Assembly: GCA_014529385.2 (NCBI GenBank)
Contig: CM043968.1
Span: 9,034,648-9,098,647, forward strand
Length of the DNA: 64,000 nt
Direction of reading: 5' to 3'
From: Adiantum capillus-veneris
Taxonomy: Eukaryota; Streptophyta; Polypodiopsida; Polypodiales; Pteridaceae
Below are positions 1 through 11,600 of the stretch, one piece after another (position 1 is the stretch's first letter; every line of letters begins with the position of its first letter). The position numbers were made by a program, and so were the translations under genes. The notes beneath the pieces were generated by a model, which saw nothing but the letters and a program-made list of their open reading frames with translations, was not told the origin of the DNA and ran no database searches.

Positions 1-265
1 CACCTCTAGCGCTTGTCTCTCTACTACCTCCCTTCCTCCCTTCCTTTTGCATGCGCCACCTCCTCATACGTCCTACTTTTTCCTCGCCTTAATTAACCCC
101 CTCCCTTTTCGATTCTCGCATTATTTAGCATGCAAAATACCTTAATTGAATTCCTTTTTAAAACAATAGCAAGGATTCCCACCATCAAAGCCGTGAAAAC
201 CTTCCATTGCGAAAATCATTGATGCCTAGTGTTGATGACCTCGACATAAGAAAGATTCTTTTAAA
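1..265. other. no gene seen; pyrimidine-rich left edge
   Basis: I see no coding signal here. The stretch is CT-rich and lies 3' of the minus-strand gag fragment, so it is probably decayed continuation of that retroelement. Confidence 0.4.
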
Positions 266-2257
266 TCAATCAAGGAGTTGATTATTAATGAAGCACTCAT
301 TTGGGGTGCAATGAGAGTGTAGATGCTTAAGTTGGCTAATAAAGTCTCTCAGTGACACACCTTCACGCTCAGCTTTTTGGAGTTGAGATGCTACTCTCCA
401 AAGCACACCCTCTCGTACATATTCTTTTAGTAACAATTTCCGAAGAGTGGGGTAATGAGTGCGCTCTTCAGCCCTTGAGGTTCTATACCAATCTCTCGCC
501 TTTCCACTTAGGGTCAAACAAAAGGCATTACACCTATTTAGCTCCTTGTGTTTTGCTAAGAAGTCACAAACATGTTCAAACACCTCGATAAGCTTCCTAG
601 CATCCTTACCACCATTAAAGTTTTGTGTGAGCTTTGCCACTTGGATTGCTTTACTTCTAGGCTCCCTGTCAGGTGCATTACGCATATTTTGTGCAATCGA
701 TTGCCCAATGATCTGAGCAAAGCAAATCACCCAAAGGAGCAGGTAAGGCCAATGGGGTCACTAGTGGCATTACAAGTGGAGTAGGGGTTGGCATTGGCCT
801 TGGCATATATGCAGCCGATACAGGATGTGACATGTGGCTGGGCAGAGCCCCACTTGAATAAGGACCTAGATAATATGCTCTTAGAGCATACGTCTTTGGT
901 ATCACTGCGGGTGGAGGAGTCACATTAGCATGCGTGGCCATATGTACATATGGTCGATACACACCTGGAGGCACTACAGTAGGTACTACACCACTAGGTA
1001 GCAACATCGTACTAGCTAGAGTGGACATAGGTGCACTTCCCATTATGCTCATCGTTGGAGTGGCCCTTATGGATTCTTTAAGAGTGAGCTAAGACAAATC
1101 TAGAAAACTATAGGTATTGCTCGTGGGCTCAACTTGCATTGGGACTCCTAGCGAAACAACATATGAAGGATCTATGGGACTCTCTAAAGGAGTCTCCATC
1201 TATGATAGAGTCAGTTGTTTGCCCTTGCTCGTGTCTAGAAATCGCATAGGACCCTTCTAGAAGGCAAGTTCATCCCTTGGTTTTTCCTCTCCGACTGGAT
1301 AATCCTATGGATGACATTGCAAATAATTTGTCGTTGTTCCTCTATACTGGGGGCGCTAGATGTGGATTATACCACTTCTAACCAACCCATGTGAGAGGTA
1401 TATCCTATGTATAGGCCGGTCAAAGTCTTAGTGCGTAGGTCATATTCCCAATTTTCATTGAGAAACGACCCCTCTAGGTGTGTCGATGTTCCTCTTGAAG
1501 CGGAAGCAATGTCGCTTCCCGTGGTCAAGGTTCTAGTGGTTTCTACCTTAGGAGATGCTTCAGAAGGTGGTAGCTCAATGGGACCCTCATTAAATTAAGT
1601 GGATAGAATATCCACATGAACACTCCTAGGAGGTGTGGGGTCTACACGAGATGTGCATGGTGAATTTACTTTCCTCATCTCTTCATTTAACTCAATAAGC
1701 GTAGATTCGGAGCGAGTGGCTCGACTAAAGGTTTCCATTAGACGGCTAAGCACACTAGCACTAGGCTATGGAGCCAAGGTAGGTAACATCATATTAGTGA
1801 TTTTGGGAATTTCCGAATTCCCACTTTAAAAATGAGCTTAAGATTTCACCACATGGCAAAATCTTAACCAATTTTTTAAGAGCATGGCTTGGAAGAACTT
1901 TTCAAGCACTACCTTGTGGAAGGCTTCAGTCTTAAAAAATAGTGTGAGATTTGTCCATATGGCAAAATCTTCACGACATTGATGATTCCCAAATTGGCTC
2001 TAAAGTTTCAAATTTTCTAATACGGTGTTATGTGTGTCTTCGTTTGGATTCTCTGGGTTTTGTGTAGGGTATCCCTTCATCACGTCGTAGTCGGATGAAG
2101 AGCCGCTTGCCGCTAGGTGTGGATCTTGAATGACACTACCTTGGGTCCCAACCAAAGGCCCGGAACCTAACGTAGGCAGCGGGTAGTGTAAACTTGGGTC
2201 AACCAAAGTCCTCTCTACTTGGTCAAGTTCTAGCACTCGGCCAGAGCGTACATGCAT
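266..2257 (-). pseudogene. degenerate gypsy-type gag
   Basis: Broken gag of a minus-strand LTR retrotransposon; gag would form the capsid that packages element RNA. Three open blocks lie in order: 2257-2000 (starts MHVRSGRVLE), 1052-678 (Pro/Val/Met-rich linker) and 730-266. The last is a recognisable Retrotrans_gag domain, with a K-L-I-x-V-F-E-H-V segment, LTLSGKARDWYRT and a downstream leucine-rich helix. The blocks are in different frames, separated by stops, so it cannot be one intact protein. The start at 2257 is the first Met after the leader and lies ~1.1 kb from the PBS at 3385, as usual for gypsy elements. No zinc knuckle or protease is visible before the window edge. Confidence 0.72.
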
Positions 2258-3365
2258 AAGGGTTTAGTGGCCTAGAGTTGTTGGCAAGCACCCTCGGATG
2301 TGTTTCTTCTCTTTTTTTTGTGTGGTTTTCTTCTAGGTTTTGTTCCGTTGTTTTTTTTTTCTACCCTTTGTAGACTCGCTTATCGGAATAGGGCTTGCAA
2401 TAGCTCGTAACAAGCATATCAATCGGGAGCTCTTGGTGCACTTTATAGCACGGTGTGTGACCAACCGAAGTGCTCGACGCTTTCAAAATGGTCAATTTCT
2501 ACCAGGGAGGTGGGGAAAAGAGCTAGTTTCAAGGGTGACACTTGGAGGGAGAGGCCTCCCCTTTATCCCACATACAAGGGCTTCTCCTTGAGGGGCTAGC
2601 CTATATATATAGAACCATACATACACTATATCATAAGAGCAAGACCAAGCTTAAGCACAAGCTCATGCACATGTTGGGGGTTTTTGGGCATTTAATTTTT
2701 TTTATGCACAATTAACCTTGCGGGAAGACCCACTGCTCGAATTTTTTTTTGGGGGGGGGGGGGGGGGGGGGGGGGGGTAGTTTCTAGTTTTTTGGGGCCG
2801 CGGGTCAAGCCACGTGTGCAGTTGTCTTCGAGTTACGTGCATGCACTGAGTGCTCCCGTCCCACATACGCGCACGGATATTCACATGAAGCCTTTCTCGA
2901 TCCGCGCACGGGCACACAGATCTACGCGCAGACACATAGGTCTACGCGTGCTAACTACTAACCCTAAACGTTGCTAATCCTAAACGCAAACCCTAATTAC
3001 TAATCCTAACCCTAACAACCAGATTAACAAAAAAACACAGAATTTGACAAAACGCAGAATACTTAATCGCTAATCATAATCCCTAATCAGTGTAAAAATG
3101 CAGCAACTTAATCAAAAAACACAAAATGTCAAAATGCAGACAGATTAACAAAAACACAAATATTAACATGCAGATTAGTGAAAACTCAAACGACAAAATG
3201 AAAACGCAAGCAGATTAACAAAAAACACAAACATAAACCAAAAACACGCACCTTTGTGGTTCTCCCACGTCGTCAACACTCACACACAGCCATTCTTCAC
3301 ACACATGCGAACATATATAGGGCTTCACGTAACCGGAAGAGTTCTCTTGAGCTTGGTGCAGGGCA
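2258..3365 (-). other. untranslated leader of the left gypsy element
   Basis: About 1.1 kb between PBS and gag start (minus strand) with no supported ORF. It holds a pure G27 tract (2751-2777) and an A-rich zone at 2950-3250 with repeated AAAAACACA and CCCTAA-like words. The gypsy leader reading is inferred from position between PBS and gag. Confidence 0.5.
2751..2777. repeat. poly-G tract (27 G)
   Basis: Uninterrupted run of 27 G preceded by nine T. Its length may be imprecise because homopolymers are prone to sequencing and assembly error. Similar tracts occur only inside the termini of the DNA transposon at 49.8-59.6 kb. Confidence 0.9.
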
Positions 3366-3385
3366 TATCCCCAACAACGGTGCCA
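3366..3385 (-). promoter_or_regulatory. primer binding site, tRNA-Asp-like
   Basis: On the minus strand this reads TGGCACCGTTGTTGGGG, close to the tRNA-Asp-type primer sites of plant Tat/Athila gypsy elements (TGGCGCCGTTGCCGGGG type). It starts four bases after the CA end of the LTR at 3390-3945, so minus-strand cDNA synthesis would start here. Confidence 0.7.
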
Positions 3386-3389
3386 AAAA

Positions 3390-3565
3390 TGTACGCTTTG
3401 CCGTAAGTATCAATGCAAGGGAATTTCCGCATACACCGAATAAGGGTGTGTCACTCACTGCTCTACGCTGCCATCGTGAAGGATCCTTGCGCTGCATGGA
3501 AGAAGTGTACCTCGCCGCTGCTTGACCACCTCGCCATCGCCGATGCCGCCGCGATGCTCGATCGC

Positions 3566-3613
<48 letters not shown>

Positions 3614-3945
3614 GCACGCACACACACACACACACATACACACATATGAGCTCACAAAGGAGATAGAGCAAGAGAAATCTCTATAGCATGCACCCTCAAG
3701 AATGAGGAAATTAGGTCACAAACAACCTTTTATATGGGTTTGGCCCATCCACTCATGGACGCCCACGCGGTCAAAGTAAAATAACTATCAAATAAGGTAT
3801 GTGGTGCGTCTCTCATTGGCGATCACCCAAATACCTAACGTGCACAAATAGGACCGCTAAACCCGGCCTATGACTAAAACAAAGTAGTACATTATCGGCG
3901 GTTAATAGTCGCATTTGGTGACGTGCTGTTAACCACTGGTTAACA
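3390..3945 (-). repeat. LTR of a minus-strand gypsy element
   Basis: On the minus strand it begins TGTTAACC at 3945 and ends CGTACA at 3390. It is followed by a PBS on the left and flanked on the right by a G-rich polypurine tract. It carries a (CT)n(CA)n tract as do two other LTRs here. Having a PBS on one side and a PPT on the other means it acts as the 5' LTR for the left element and looks like a 3' LTR to sequence on its right, as in a tandem or recombinant arrangement. Confidence 0.6.
3569..3646. repeat. (CT)n(CA)n microsatellite in LTR
   Basis: About 21 CT units followed by an interrupted CA run. The same compound CT-then-CA tract lies in the LTR at 21.8 kb, and a short CT version at about 5.68 kb. 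Confidence 0.95.
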
Positions 3946-5055
3946 TTCCCCCCATACGATTTCAGTGTACGTCCCTCTATGCTGCTGCTTGTAAGTTAGG
4001 CACTTGGGGACTAGTGTCGGATGTGAGTGCTAGTTTACCAGTTGACTCAAATTGTGGTATGGTATTGATGTGTAGTATGGGTAACGGCATGAAAGGCTCA
4101 ACTTGAAGTGAGGTGATTATTAAAGGTAAAAATAAAATAAAGTGAAAAATGTATCCACACTAGATTAGGGTCTTGAAACTTGGATTACCAAAGGGAAAAA
4201 CCAATGTCATTAGTATTATATTGGGTGAAAGTATGTACTTGTGCTCTCGTAGGCTTAATTTTATTGGATGTAAAGTACATGATCGTGTAGACTACTTGTA
4301 AGATATGTGGTGATTGATAGGAGTAGCCAATGTCAAGGCGAGAGTCTTTGTTGGCACATCATGTTGAATTGAGTTGTTGTCCTTGTTGTACCTATAAGGT
4401 GTGGAACACAAAATTGTGTCTAATGCAAAAGTCCAATGGTGGGATATTCTATATGCGTTCACACAAAAACATTGGAAAAATTTATGTGTGCAAGCAAGAA
4501 TTTGAGGGGTAATTCAAGGAGTTAATGTAGCTAGAGAAGCAAAATTTAATTTGGCTTTAGGAGTTTCCATTGCTCATGAGAAGAGCTCTCGTTGCGAGGT
4601 TTTATCACTCGTCCTCGCTGTGTTAAAGTGTGTGAATGTGTTTGGACTTCTCCTTCACTCCGTCAATAAAATAATTAGACTCCGACTCTTATGCTCACCT
4701 TTTGAGCATGAGTGACATGACTTATATATGCTCAACTCTTACAACTTGAGTTATAGCCTAAATAGCTAGACTCATAGAGTGCAGGGAAATATGTAGGATT
4801 GAAAGCTTAGATCTAATACTTTGCTCATTTATTGGCTCAATTGCCTAACTCTTGACTATGCCTCAATTGTTTTTTGACACCTACCATACTTGACTTAGTT
4901 TTTTACATGTTGCTTGAAAAGATTGGCTTACTCCACTCATTGTCCTTGATGTCTTGAGAGTTGAAGATGGCATCCCTTTGTTGGCTTACATTCATTGTTT
5001 GTTTTGGCCACCATATGTATCAGTTTCTTGGCATAGGTTTTAGTTGGCATACCAC
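3946..5055. other. PPT-like tract then 1.1 kb with no recognised feature
   Basis: The first ~12 bases read on the minus strand as a purine tract (ATGGGGGGAA) abutting the LTR. I see no convincing coding block in the rest; the short plus-strand ORF at 4330-4512 resembles nothing I know. It is probably the remnant of a 3' untranslated region of an older element. Confidence 0.35.
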
Positions 5056-5918
5056 TGTTGGCGGATACGCCGCGACGAACGTCAGCACAGCGAGAACTCA
5101 CCTAACAAGATTTGTCAGCTAAGGACGAAGCTCGACCTGCGGGCACGTGGAAGTAAGCATAGGGTGTCAACCTACACTCGACCGACTATTGACTACTTCT
5201 TACAGAGGTCTCTACCCAATGTCTAAGTTACAGCCTTCAAAAGTACACAAGAGAAGATTTCCTACAACGCTTTCTGGAGCCAAATACCCATCAAACGTTC
5301 TCAAAACACTACGGAACTTGAAGGAAACCCTATTAACACCAATAGGTCGCTATCCCTAAGGTCCGTGAACCAAAACTCCAACCCTAAACACCTGTTGCAA
5401 AATCACGTATGATATCTGGTCGAAATTTACAGGTCGACGTTTTTGAAAACTAACATGCCTAGTGCGTAGCTCTACTCATTGCGAATGCGTGGATATGTTG
5501 AAATGCAAAAACAGACAACGTATGCTCACCGAATCACCAGATATAGCTCGTGGGTCAATCTCGCAAAACCGGGCCGTACACCTGCAATGTAGGTGTTGGC
5601 ACGTAGCTCTCTTTGGGGCAACACACTGCACTTCTTCGCACTTGATTCCGACCACCAGTGCGTGCGTAACGTCAAAATAAAACTCTCACTCTCTCTCGTA
5701 CACAGAGTACGCTCAATTCACACTTATAAAAATGACAAAGGTTTTTTGCATTAAGATCAAAAGTGGTATAAATACCTTACAATCTCAAACCCTAATGTTC
5801 CAATTTAACCATTTACTCAGTCTAAATGTCAAAAATGGAATACAAAGTGGAAGCTTCTACAAGCCCCACTATTTACAAAGGTGAAATGATGGTTTCTTCT
5901 CAATTAAAGAATAATTAC

Positions 5919-6221
5919 TGTTGAGATAGGCATGGGACATCCCTCTACACCTCATTTGAGTTGATGTTGACACCTTAGTATATTTGCTGTAAACACAAGA
6001 ATAAGCCATGTATAGGCATTTGTGCCAGCCGTGTAATATCGAGGCCCTATATAAAGCCTTGTGCTGTACATATAGTATACAGTATGCTAAAAGTATTTCT
6101 AGCCTTTTTTGTGTATTGAGTCCACTTTTACTAAAGTGTGTGTATTTCTCTCTCTAACTGTCTAAGCTATGGCTGCCTTCATCTTTAAGCCACCTTGAGC
6201 CCATTGCTTCCAAACCCAACA
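5919..6221 (+). repeat. 5' LTR of gag-only copia element
   Basis: It runs from TGTTGAGATAGG to CCAAACCCAACA. A TATA-like CCTATATAAAGCC lies at about 6050-6062 and would position a transcript start shortly downstream. Confidence 0.92.
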
Positions 6222-6223
6222 AC

Positions 6224-6236
6224 TGGTATCAGAGCC
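6224..6236 (+). promoter_or_regulatory. primer binding site, initiator-Met tRNA
   Basis: TGGTATCAGAGCC, two bases after the 5' LTR. This is the standard primer site of Ty1/copia elements, complementary to the 3' end of tRNA-iMet. Confidence 0.92.
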
Positions 6237-7145
6237 AGTGAGCATCACAACAAGCTTAGCAATCCTATTAGCATCACACAGAAGCCCAATTTGCTGATTT
6301 TCAAGTGCATTAATCACTTATCAGAAGGTGATAAAGAAGCCCAAATCAGCCCCTTAATCGAAGAAAATCGAGAGCATGGCTTGAAGTTGCTTCGATCCGA
6401 GCTCGAGGATGTTTTTTCCTAACTAAGGAACTCTCTTTTGCAACTTTGGATCATGCAAAGCTGAAAATTTCAGCTTATCACCTCATTCGACGGCTTTGGC
6501 TTCGCTTCGGAATCTCTTCCCGGCCTTGGATATTTGCCGATCAGCCCCTTCGGATGCAGTCGCAGCTCAAAAACGACCCCTCTTGCAATTACTGATCGCA
6601 GAATGGCTTGAAGATCAGCCCACCTCCCTTTGGACGGCAACTGCTCATCTCATCAACTCTCAGGTCTCGTTTTATGTGTACATAATGCCTTTTTTCTGAA
6701 TTATAGTAGCCTTTTGAGCCTTTGATTGGCTAGTGGAGCTTCACACCAACATACTACACAACTCCAACAATTTGCAAAGCTCCCATTATAATCATTTTGT
6801 TGATTAAAACCCGCAAGTTTATGCACACTCAAAGTGGCAGCCAAGCTCGACATCGATAACACGCTCAACTTCGTCACCGAGCTCGACATAGTCAATATTT
6901 TATGGTCGATTTGTATTCGATCAAGCTTCCAAGCTGTTCAAACTTCAAAGCGTGATTTTCCAAGGCACATGCACACTTCCACACACGTAATTTAACCAGC
7001 ACTTGTGAAGAGGGGCTTCACGCACGTGAAGAGTGACTTCACAATTTCGGTTTCCGATCATTGTGTGCAGGGCAAGACACTGCCATAGAGAGAGTCTCTC
7101 TACTGGTAAGACCAAGTCCCTTCGTGTGTATAACCATTTTGCACC
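6237..7145 (+). other. leader of gag-only copia element
   Basis: About 0.9 kb between PBS and gag ATG. Short ORFs are present (for example 6496-6699) but none is recognisable. It probably holds packaging signals, by analogy with other LTR elements. Confidence 0.5.
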
Positions 7146-7919
7146 ATGGGAGAAAAAGGGATTGAAAAATTTAATGGGGACGGTTTCCATACATGGCAGA
7201 CAAAGCTACGTGGATACCTTATGAAAAAGCAATTATGGTCTGTTGTAAAACCGAGAATAAGCGAACCATCCACTTCTGCTAAAGGCACTCTCACTAGGGC
7301 CCAAATTTCACAAGCACAAGCTAAAGATGAACAAGCACTCGGCATAATTATCACATCACTCCATGATAATTATGTGCACTTTACAGATAGTTGCACCACT
7401 GCAATCCAAGCATGGGATACTTTGGAACATAACTTTGGTGCTAAACAAAAGCAAAGTAAGATTAGCTTAAAGAAAAATCTTTACAAACTTACTATGCTTC
7501 AAGAGGAGGATGTTTCAAGCCTCGTTAATAGACTAATGAGCATAATCACACAACTCACTTACATTCAGTGCCAAGTCCCAGAAGAAGATCAAGTCGCTTT
7601 GCTGCTAAGTGCTCTACCTGAAAGTTTTGACAACATAGTAACAGTCTTAGAGCAAAAGGAACCCATACCTTCTCTACAATATGTTACAGGGGCAATCCAT
7701 GAAGAAGAAAAGAAAAATAAGAAGAAATCTGAATCAGTGGGGGGAGCTTATTTCACATCATCATCATCATCATCATCTAGGGCGTCATCATCATCACCTA
7801 GATTAAATAACAAGAAGTGTTATGAATGTGGCAAGCCTGGACACTTCTCCAAGGACTGCTACAAGAACAAATATTGTAGCAATTGCGGCATCAAAGGTCA
7901 TCCACCATCAAAGTGCTAA
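7146..7919 (+). CDS. gag: copia gag protein with two zinc knuckles
   Basis: Intact 257-residue ORF. Residues ~5-180 form the UBN2/copia gag-polypeptide fold, with the early F-x-G-x-x-F-x-x-W motif (FNGDGFHTW), a central helical W-x-x-L segment and LPESFDN. A Ser-rich stretch (~205-218) precedes two CCHC knuckles: CYECGKPGHFSKDC (~224-237) and CSNCGIKGHPPSKC (~244-257), the last ending at the stop. The product would assemble virus-like particles and bind element RNA. The frame is clean while neighbouring elements are riddled with stops, as expected if this protein was recently functional. Just downstream (7900-8046) another frame stays open, perhaps the remnant of a gag-pol junction. It must borrow polymerase and integrase from an autonomous partner. 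Confidence 0.93.
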   Translation: MGEKGIEKFNGDGFHTWQTKLRGYLMKKQLWSVVKPRISEPSTSAKGTLTRAQISQAQAKDEQALGIIITSLHDNYVHFTDSCTTAIQAWDTLEHNFGAKQKQSKISLKKNLYKLTMLQEEDVSSLVNRLMSIITQLTYIQCQVPEEDQVALLLSALPESFDNIVTVLEQKEPIPSLQYVTGAIHEEEKKNKKKSESVGGAYFTSSSSSSSRASSSSPRLNNKKCYECGKPGHFSKDCYKNKYCSNCGIKGHPPSKC

Positions 7920-8224
7920 GGAAGCAATAAAAATTAGAGTCAATCTTGCAAAAGAAAAGGACGGAGATACAGCTGAACAGGAAGAGAATTGTCTCCATGT
8001 GTGTGCCGCCCCCAACTACTTTTGCGAATATACTCATGTACTGTAAAATGGATAGTCTTCCACCTTCTCTGTTTAAGGGGAGGACTTCTTAGTCTATGTG
8101 ACACCATGTAATGAGACCACTTAGTCTGTGTGACTACAGTCTGTGCGACTACCTCGGTCTGTGTGACCATTAGCCTGTGTGGCCTTAGGTCTCGATTCAG
8201 CTTCATTCAGTATAATCCATGCCT

Positions 8225-8234
8225 AAGGGGAGGA
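8225..8234 (+). promoter_or_regulatory. polypurine tract of gag-only copia element
   Basis: AAGGGGAGGA immediately before the 3' LTR (one T between). It primes plus-strand cDNA synthesis. Confidence 0.85.
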
Positions 8235-8235
8235 T

Positions 8236-8539
8236 TGTTGAGATAGGCATGGGACATCCCTCTACACCTCATTTGAGTTAATGTTGACACCTTAGTATAT
8301 TTGTTGTAAACACAAGAATAAGCCATGTATAGGCATTTGTGCCAGCCGTGTAATATCAAGGCCCTATATAAAGCCTTGTGCTGTACATATAGTATACACT
8401 ATGCTAAAAGTATTTCTAGACTTTTTTTGTGTATTGAGTCCACTTTTACTAAAGTGTGTGTACTTATCTCTCTAACTGTCTAAGCTATGGCTGCCTTCAT
8501 CTTCAAGCCACCTTGAGCCCATTGCTTCCAAACCCAACA
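8236..8539 (+). repeat. 3' LTR of gag-only copia element
   Basis: It begins TGTTGAGATAGG and ends CCCAACA, matching the 5' LTR apart from about eight substitutions and one T indel. It is followed by the ATTAC target duplication. Confidence 0.92.
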
Positions 8540-8604
8540 ATTACAAAAGAAATTAGTATCCCGCCAGGCAATCATCCTCCGTTGGGTGTGTCCAGCTGCT
8601 AACA

Positions 8605-8640
8605 CTCCCCCCCTCCTAGATCATGTCGTCCCCGACATGA
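8605..8640 (-). promoter_or_regulatory. polypurine tract and adjacent hairpin, unit 1
   Basis: On the minus strand CTAGGAGGGGGGGAG (8619-8605) abuts the TG of the LTR, as a 3' PPT should. Next to it, 8621-8640 is the inverted repeat TCATGTCGTCCCCGACATGA, with 8-bp arms and a 4-base loop. The equivalent place in unit 2 (22212-22231) has the same hairpin with a larger loop. Confidence 0.8.
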
Positions 8641-8656
8641 CAGTAGAGTTGCTTCT

Positions 8657-11600
8657 TCAGTGGAGGCTTTCGCGCATCTTCAGAAGAGACTCATACCGTG
8701 CATGTTGGGCCAGTAATGTAGGGTCGAATATTTCTGTATCGATGGTGAAGAAACCGGTGTAGAGGGCTTCTTCAAAGGCCTGGAGATGGTACGAGGGCAA
8801 AAACATTATTCAATGATAGAAGGCATGTATCACCTCATGGGAAGGTTGAGTAAACATTTCATAAGCACATCTATATGTGTCCTGGAAGAAGAATATGATG
8901 TCTGTTGCCTATCCCGGTTTAAAGATCTCAAAAACTGCCATAAGGGTTTTACAAATTTTCCTTAACATGATGCAAGAGAGGTCAGGCGAGCCAGTGAACA
9001 ATTTAATGGCACCCGTTAGGGTATTCACCATGTATTGCTCACTCATTCTCTCACTTGCCTTCAAGCCTGGCAGCTTTGGGTAGTTGAGCCACGTGGGGTG
9101 GCTTTTCTTTAGCAGCCCTTGTTCTTTCCAGGTCCGCATCCTTGGTAGGGGGTAAAAGCTAAGATTGTCTCTGATTATTTTAGGCGCCTCTACCAGATGT
9201 ACTAAGTACTGTGGGTATTTAGTTAGCCATGCTTTTCTCCATTTTGGCTGAGAGTCCACAATAAGCTTAACACCCTCTGGTTTGGTGATATCTTCTTCAT
9301 ATAGTGGCACTATCGGCTCCTCCTTAATCCACTTGTTTATTGTAGCGGCTTCATACTTGAGAAGAGGATATGGGAGAGAGAGTTGTATCCATTCATGTCG
9401 AACGACTTTTGCATCTAATTTTTGAATGGTCATAGACTTCAATACCCTCTGCTCCCACTCCATTGCTTCTTTGGTGGTGTCTTTTATTGCCGCTTCTATT
9501 GCCTTTTGTAGATTTTCTTCTTCTTCTTGTGTCAGATCCTGGGGCTCTTGGGATGGTCCCACAAGGATGTCATCTTGCATTGTTGTGTCCACTAGATCTG
9601 GCACATTGTCTATGTCAATTCCTTCCATTTTTGCTAGCCCTGTGCTCAAGTGTTGCTCTTCAGTGCGATGTTGGCCTTTTAGCTCATCAGTCTGCTTTTG
9701 ATAGGCTTTCTTTTCCTACTCAGCTTGATCCCCCATGTTCACTAAGAGGTCATTCAATTCAGCATTGGCTTTTTCAGCCTCTTATAGCTTCCTCCTGGTG
9801 TCTTCATTTTTTGTTTGCATCCTCTTTAGATCCTCGTCCATCTTCTTTTTCAAGGCTGCTAGCTCATCTTTCATGGCCTTGTTCTCATCCTCCAAACGGC
9901 TTTGCATCACTAGGGAGCCCTCGGCTAGCATTAATCTTTGTCTCTTCTCTAGTGTCAACTCCTTTTGGAGTCCCTTCATATGTTCTTCATATATATCCTT
10001 CTCTGAAGCAGTGCTAGTTGAGGTAGCAGCTCTGACTCTGCCCGGAGATGCCCTTAGCCTTTGGATTGTCTAATCTTTCACTTTCATTTGATCTTTCAGC
10101 TCTATAACTTCGTCCTGGCTGGCCTCATGTTCTAGCTCAGCTTTTTCCTTAGCATTCCTCAAAGTGTCCACTTCTTTGGACTCATCAGCAAGCTGGAGTG
10201 TCAAGTTGTCCCTATCTTTCTCCGCATCCGTCAGTGATTTTTTGATTTTCTTGTACTCCTCCTCTACTCTTTGAAGCTTTTGGTTTGTTGCCTGACTCTG
10301 ACCTTCCATCTCTTGGCATCTTTTTAGTGCCGCGTCCAGGTCGGCTTGCAGCTTGGCGTGCTTCTGTGTGTTCTCTTGGTCCTGCTTTTGCAGTGAGTCT
10401 ACCTCAGCTTTGATTTGAACTTCATTTGCTTTGAGATTATCAATTTCAATCTCAGTGGCCATAGACCTTGCTCTGAGCCCAATGAGTCTTTGCATCACTT
10501 CATCCCAATCATTGGTTTGTGGTTGTAAATCCACTGTATCTGTGGCCATTTCCTTCAACTCCACTAATCGAGGGCTCAGCATATATTCTTTGGGTTTGGT
10601 GCTCAACAACTCAAAAGCTGCATTATCTCCTTCTTCTTGAGAGTACCCAGCAGCTAGGAGATCAAGAAATATTCTATAGTTTTTTTCTTTTGGATCTGGC
10701 TTCTCATCTTTTGGTTCAACTTTTGCCTTTTTCTCTTCCTCTTTGTTCTTCTCTTCCTTGGAGTCTTGTTGCCCATCAGATTTGGTCAACTCCTCTTTTT
10801 GTCGGGTTTGAGGAGGACTAGGAGGAGGTGGTGATGGTGGAGGGTTGGATTCTTGGATTGATGGTGGGGTCGGTTGCTTTTTCTTGAAGTCCCGATCAGC
10901 CTTTGTTTTCCTCTCTCTTTCCTGCCCTTCCTGCTCTTTTTCTATATTTTCCTGCTCTTTCAGCAGCTGTCGTCTCACATCCTCAACTTCTTCTTCGGTA
11001 AAAGGTATGTTTGGGATATTCTCAGCTGTAGCATCTAAGATCTCAAAATTCTTGATATAATCTTCAATGCAATCCCTTTGAATCCTTCAAGAAGATCAAG
11101 ACATAGCCTCAAGTGAGGGCTTCCATAATTCGCTTAGATCCATTTTTAGTGCTCTCTCAGCTCTAAAACTTTCCATTAGTCTTTCCAGCCTTGTTGATTT
11201 CTATGACTTCGTTTCCTTTACTTGCACCTGTAGAGTTTCTTTCTTCCCCTTCTTGGGTTGTGGCGGCTCTTCTAGCACTGTCTCTAAATGGCGCTTCAAC
11301 CTTGTGGCTACCCTTGGAGCCTTAGGAGGCTCTTCTTCTTTGTCTTCCTTCAGTTTGAGCCAATCATTTTGGGAGGGACGTAGAGGCCAATTTCCCTTGG
11401 CATGCAATGCTCCATAGATGACTTTGGTTATCAACTCACCAGGCACAATATAAGTGGGATTTTTTGTCCCCATCTTCACAAGGTTGTCGTGAATGTAAGC
11501 GTCATAGTTTATCTCCCTCAGGCGGCTCTTCTGCATCGCCCAAGTGAAAGTGGTGGCAATAGCTCCAGGTGGCATCATGTATTTCTGTGGCGGCTTAGTA

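Larger units (their letters stand above)
5919..8539 (+). mobile_element. gag-only copia element (TR-GAG type), complete
   Basis: A 2,621-bp element bounded by two ~303-bp LTRs (TGTTGAGATAGG...CCCAACA) and flanked on both sides by ATTAC (5914-5918 and 8540-8544), a 5-bp target duplication. The LTRs differ by about eight substitutions and one indel, so the insertion is fairly young. PBS, one gag ORF and PPT are in order, but there is no protease, integrase, RT or RNase H. This matches the described TR-GAG class of non-autonomous LTR elements that keep only gag. It sits inside a gypsy LTR and therefore postdates it. Confidence 0.93.
5056..8604 (-). repeat. 3' LTR of gypsy unit 1, split by a copia insertion
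   Basis: On the minus strand the LTR begins TGTTAGCAGC at 8604, directly next to a polypurine tract, and ends CCGCCAACA at 5056. Without the 2.62-kb insertion and duplicated target it is ~0.92 kb. It shares patches with the LTR at 21.2-22.2 kb, including the CATCAAA-ACTC region and a short CT/CA zone at 5680-5705. The left boundary is inferred from the TG dinucleotide and length, and is less sure than the right. Confidence 0.55.

Noticed and set aside
2954-3015. CCCTAA-like words suggesting an interstitial telomere repeat
   Set aside because: Only scattered, irregular units (ACCCTAAAC, ATCCTAAAC) in an A-rich leader; no regular 7-bp periodicity.
3455-3671. Open frames through (CT)n/(CA)n with RERERE or SLSLSL repeats (also at 21645-21959 and 61135-61530)
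   Set aside because: Microsatellite translations without any domain.
5056-5680. Protein-coding ORFs at 5044-5680
   Set aside because: They lie within the LTR, are short, and show no recognisable domain or codon coherence.
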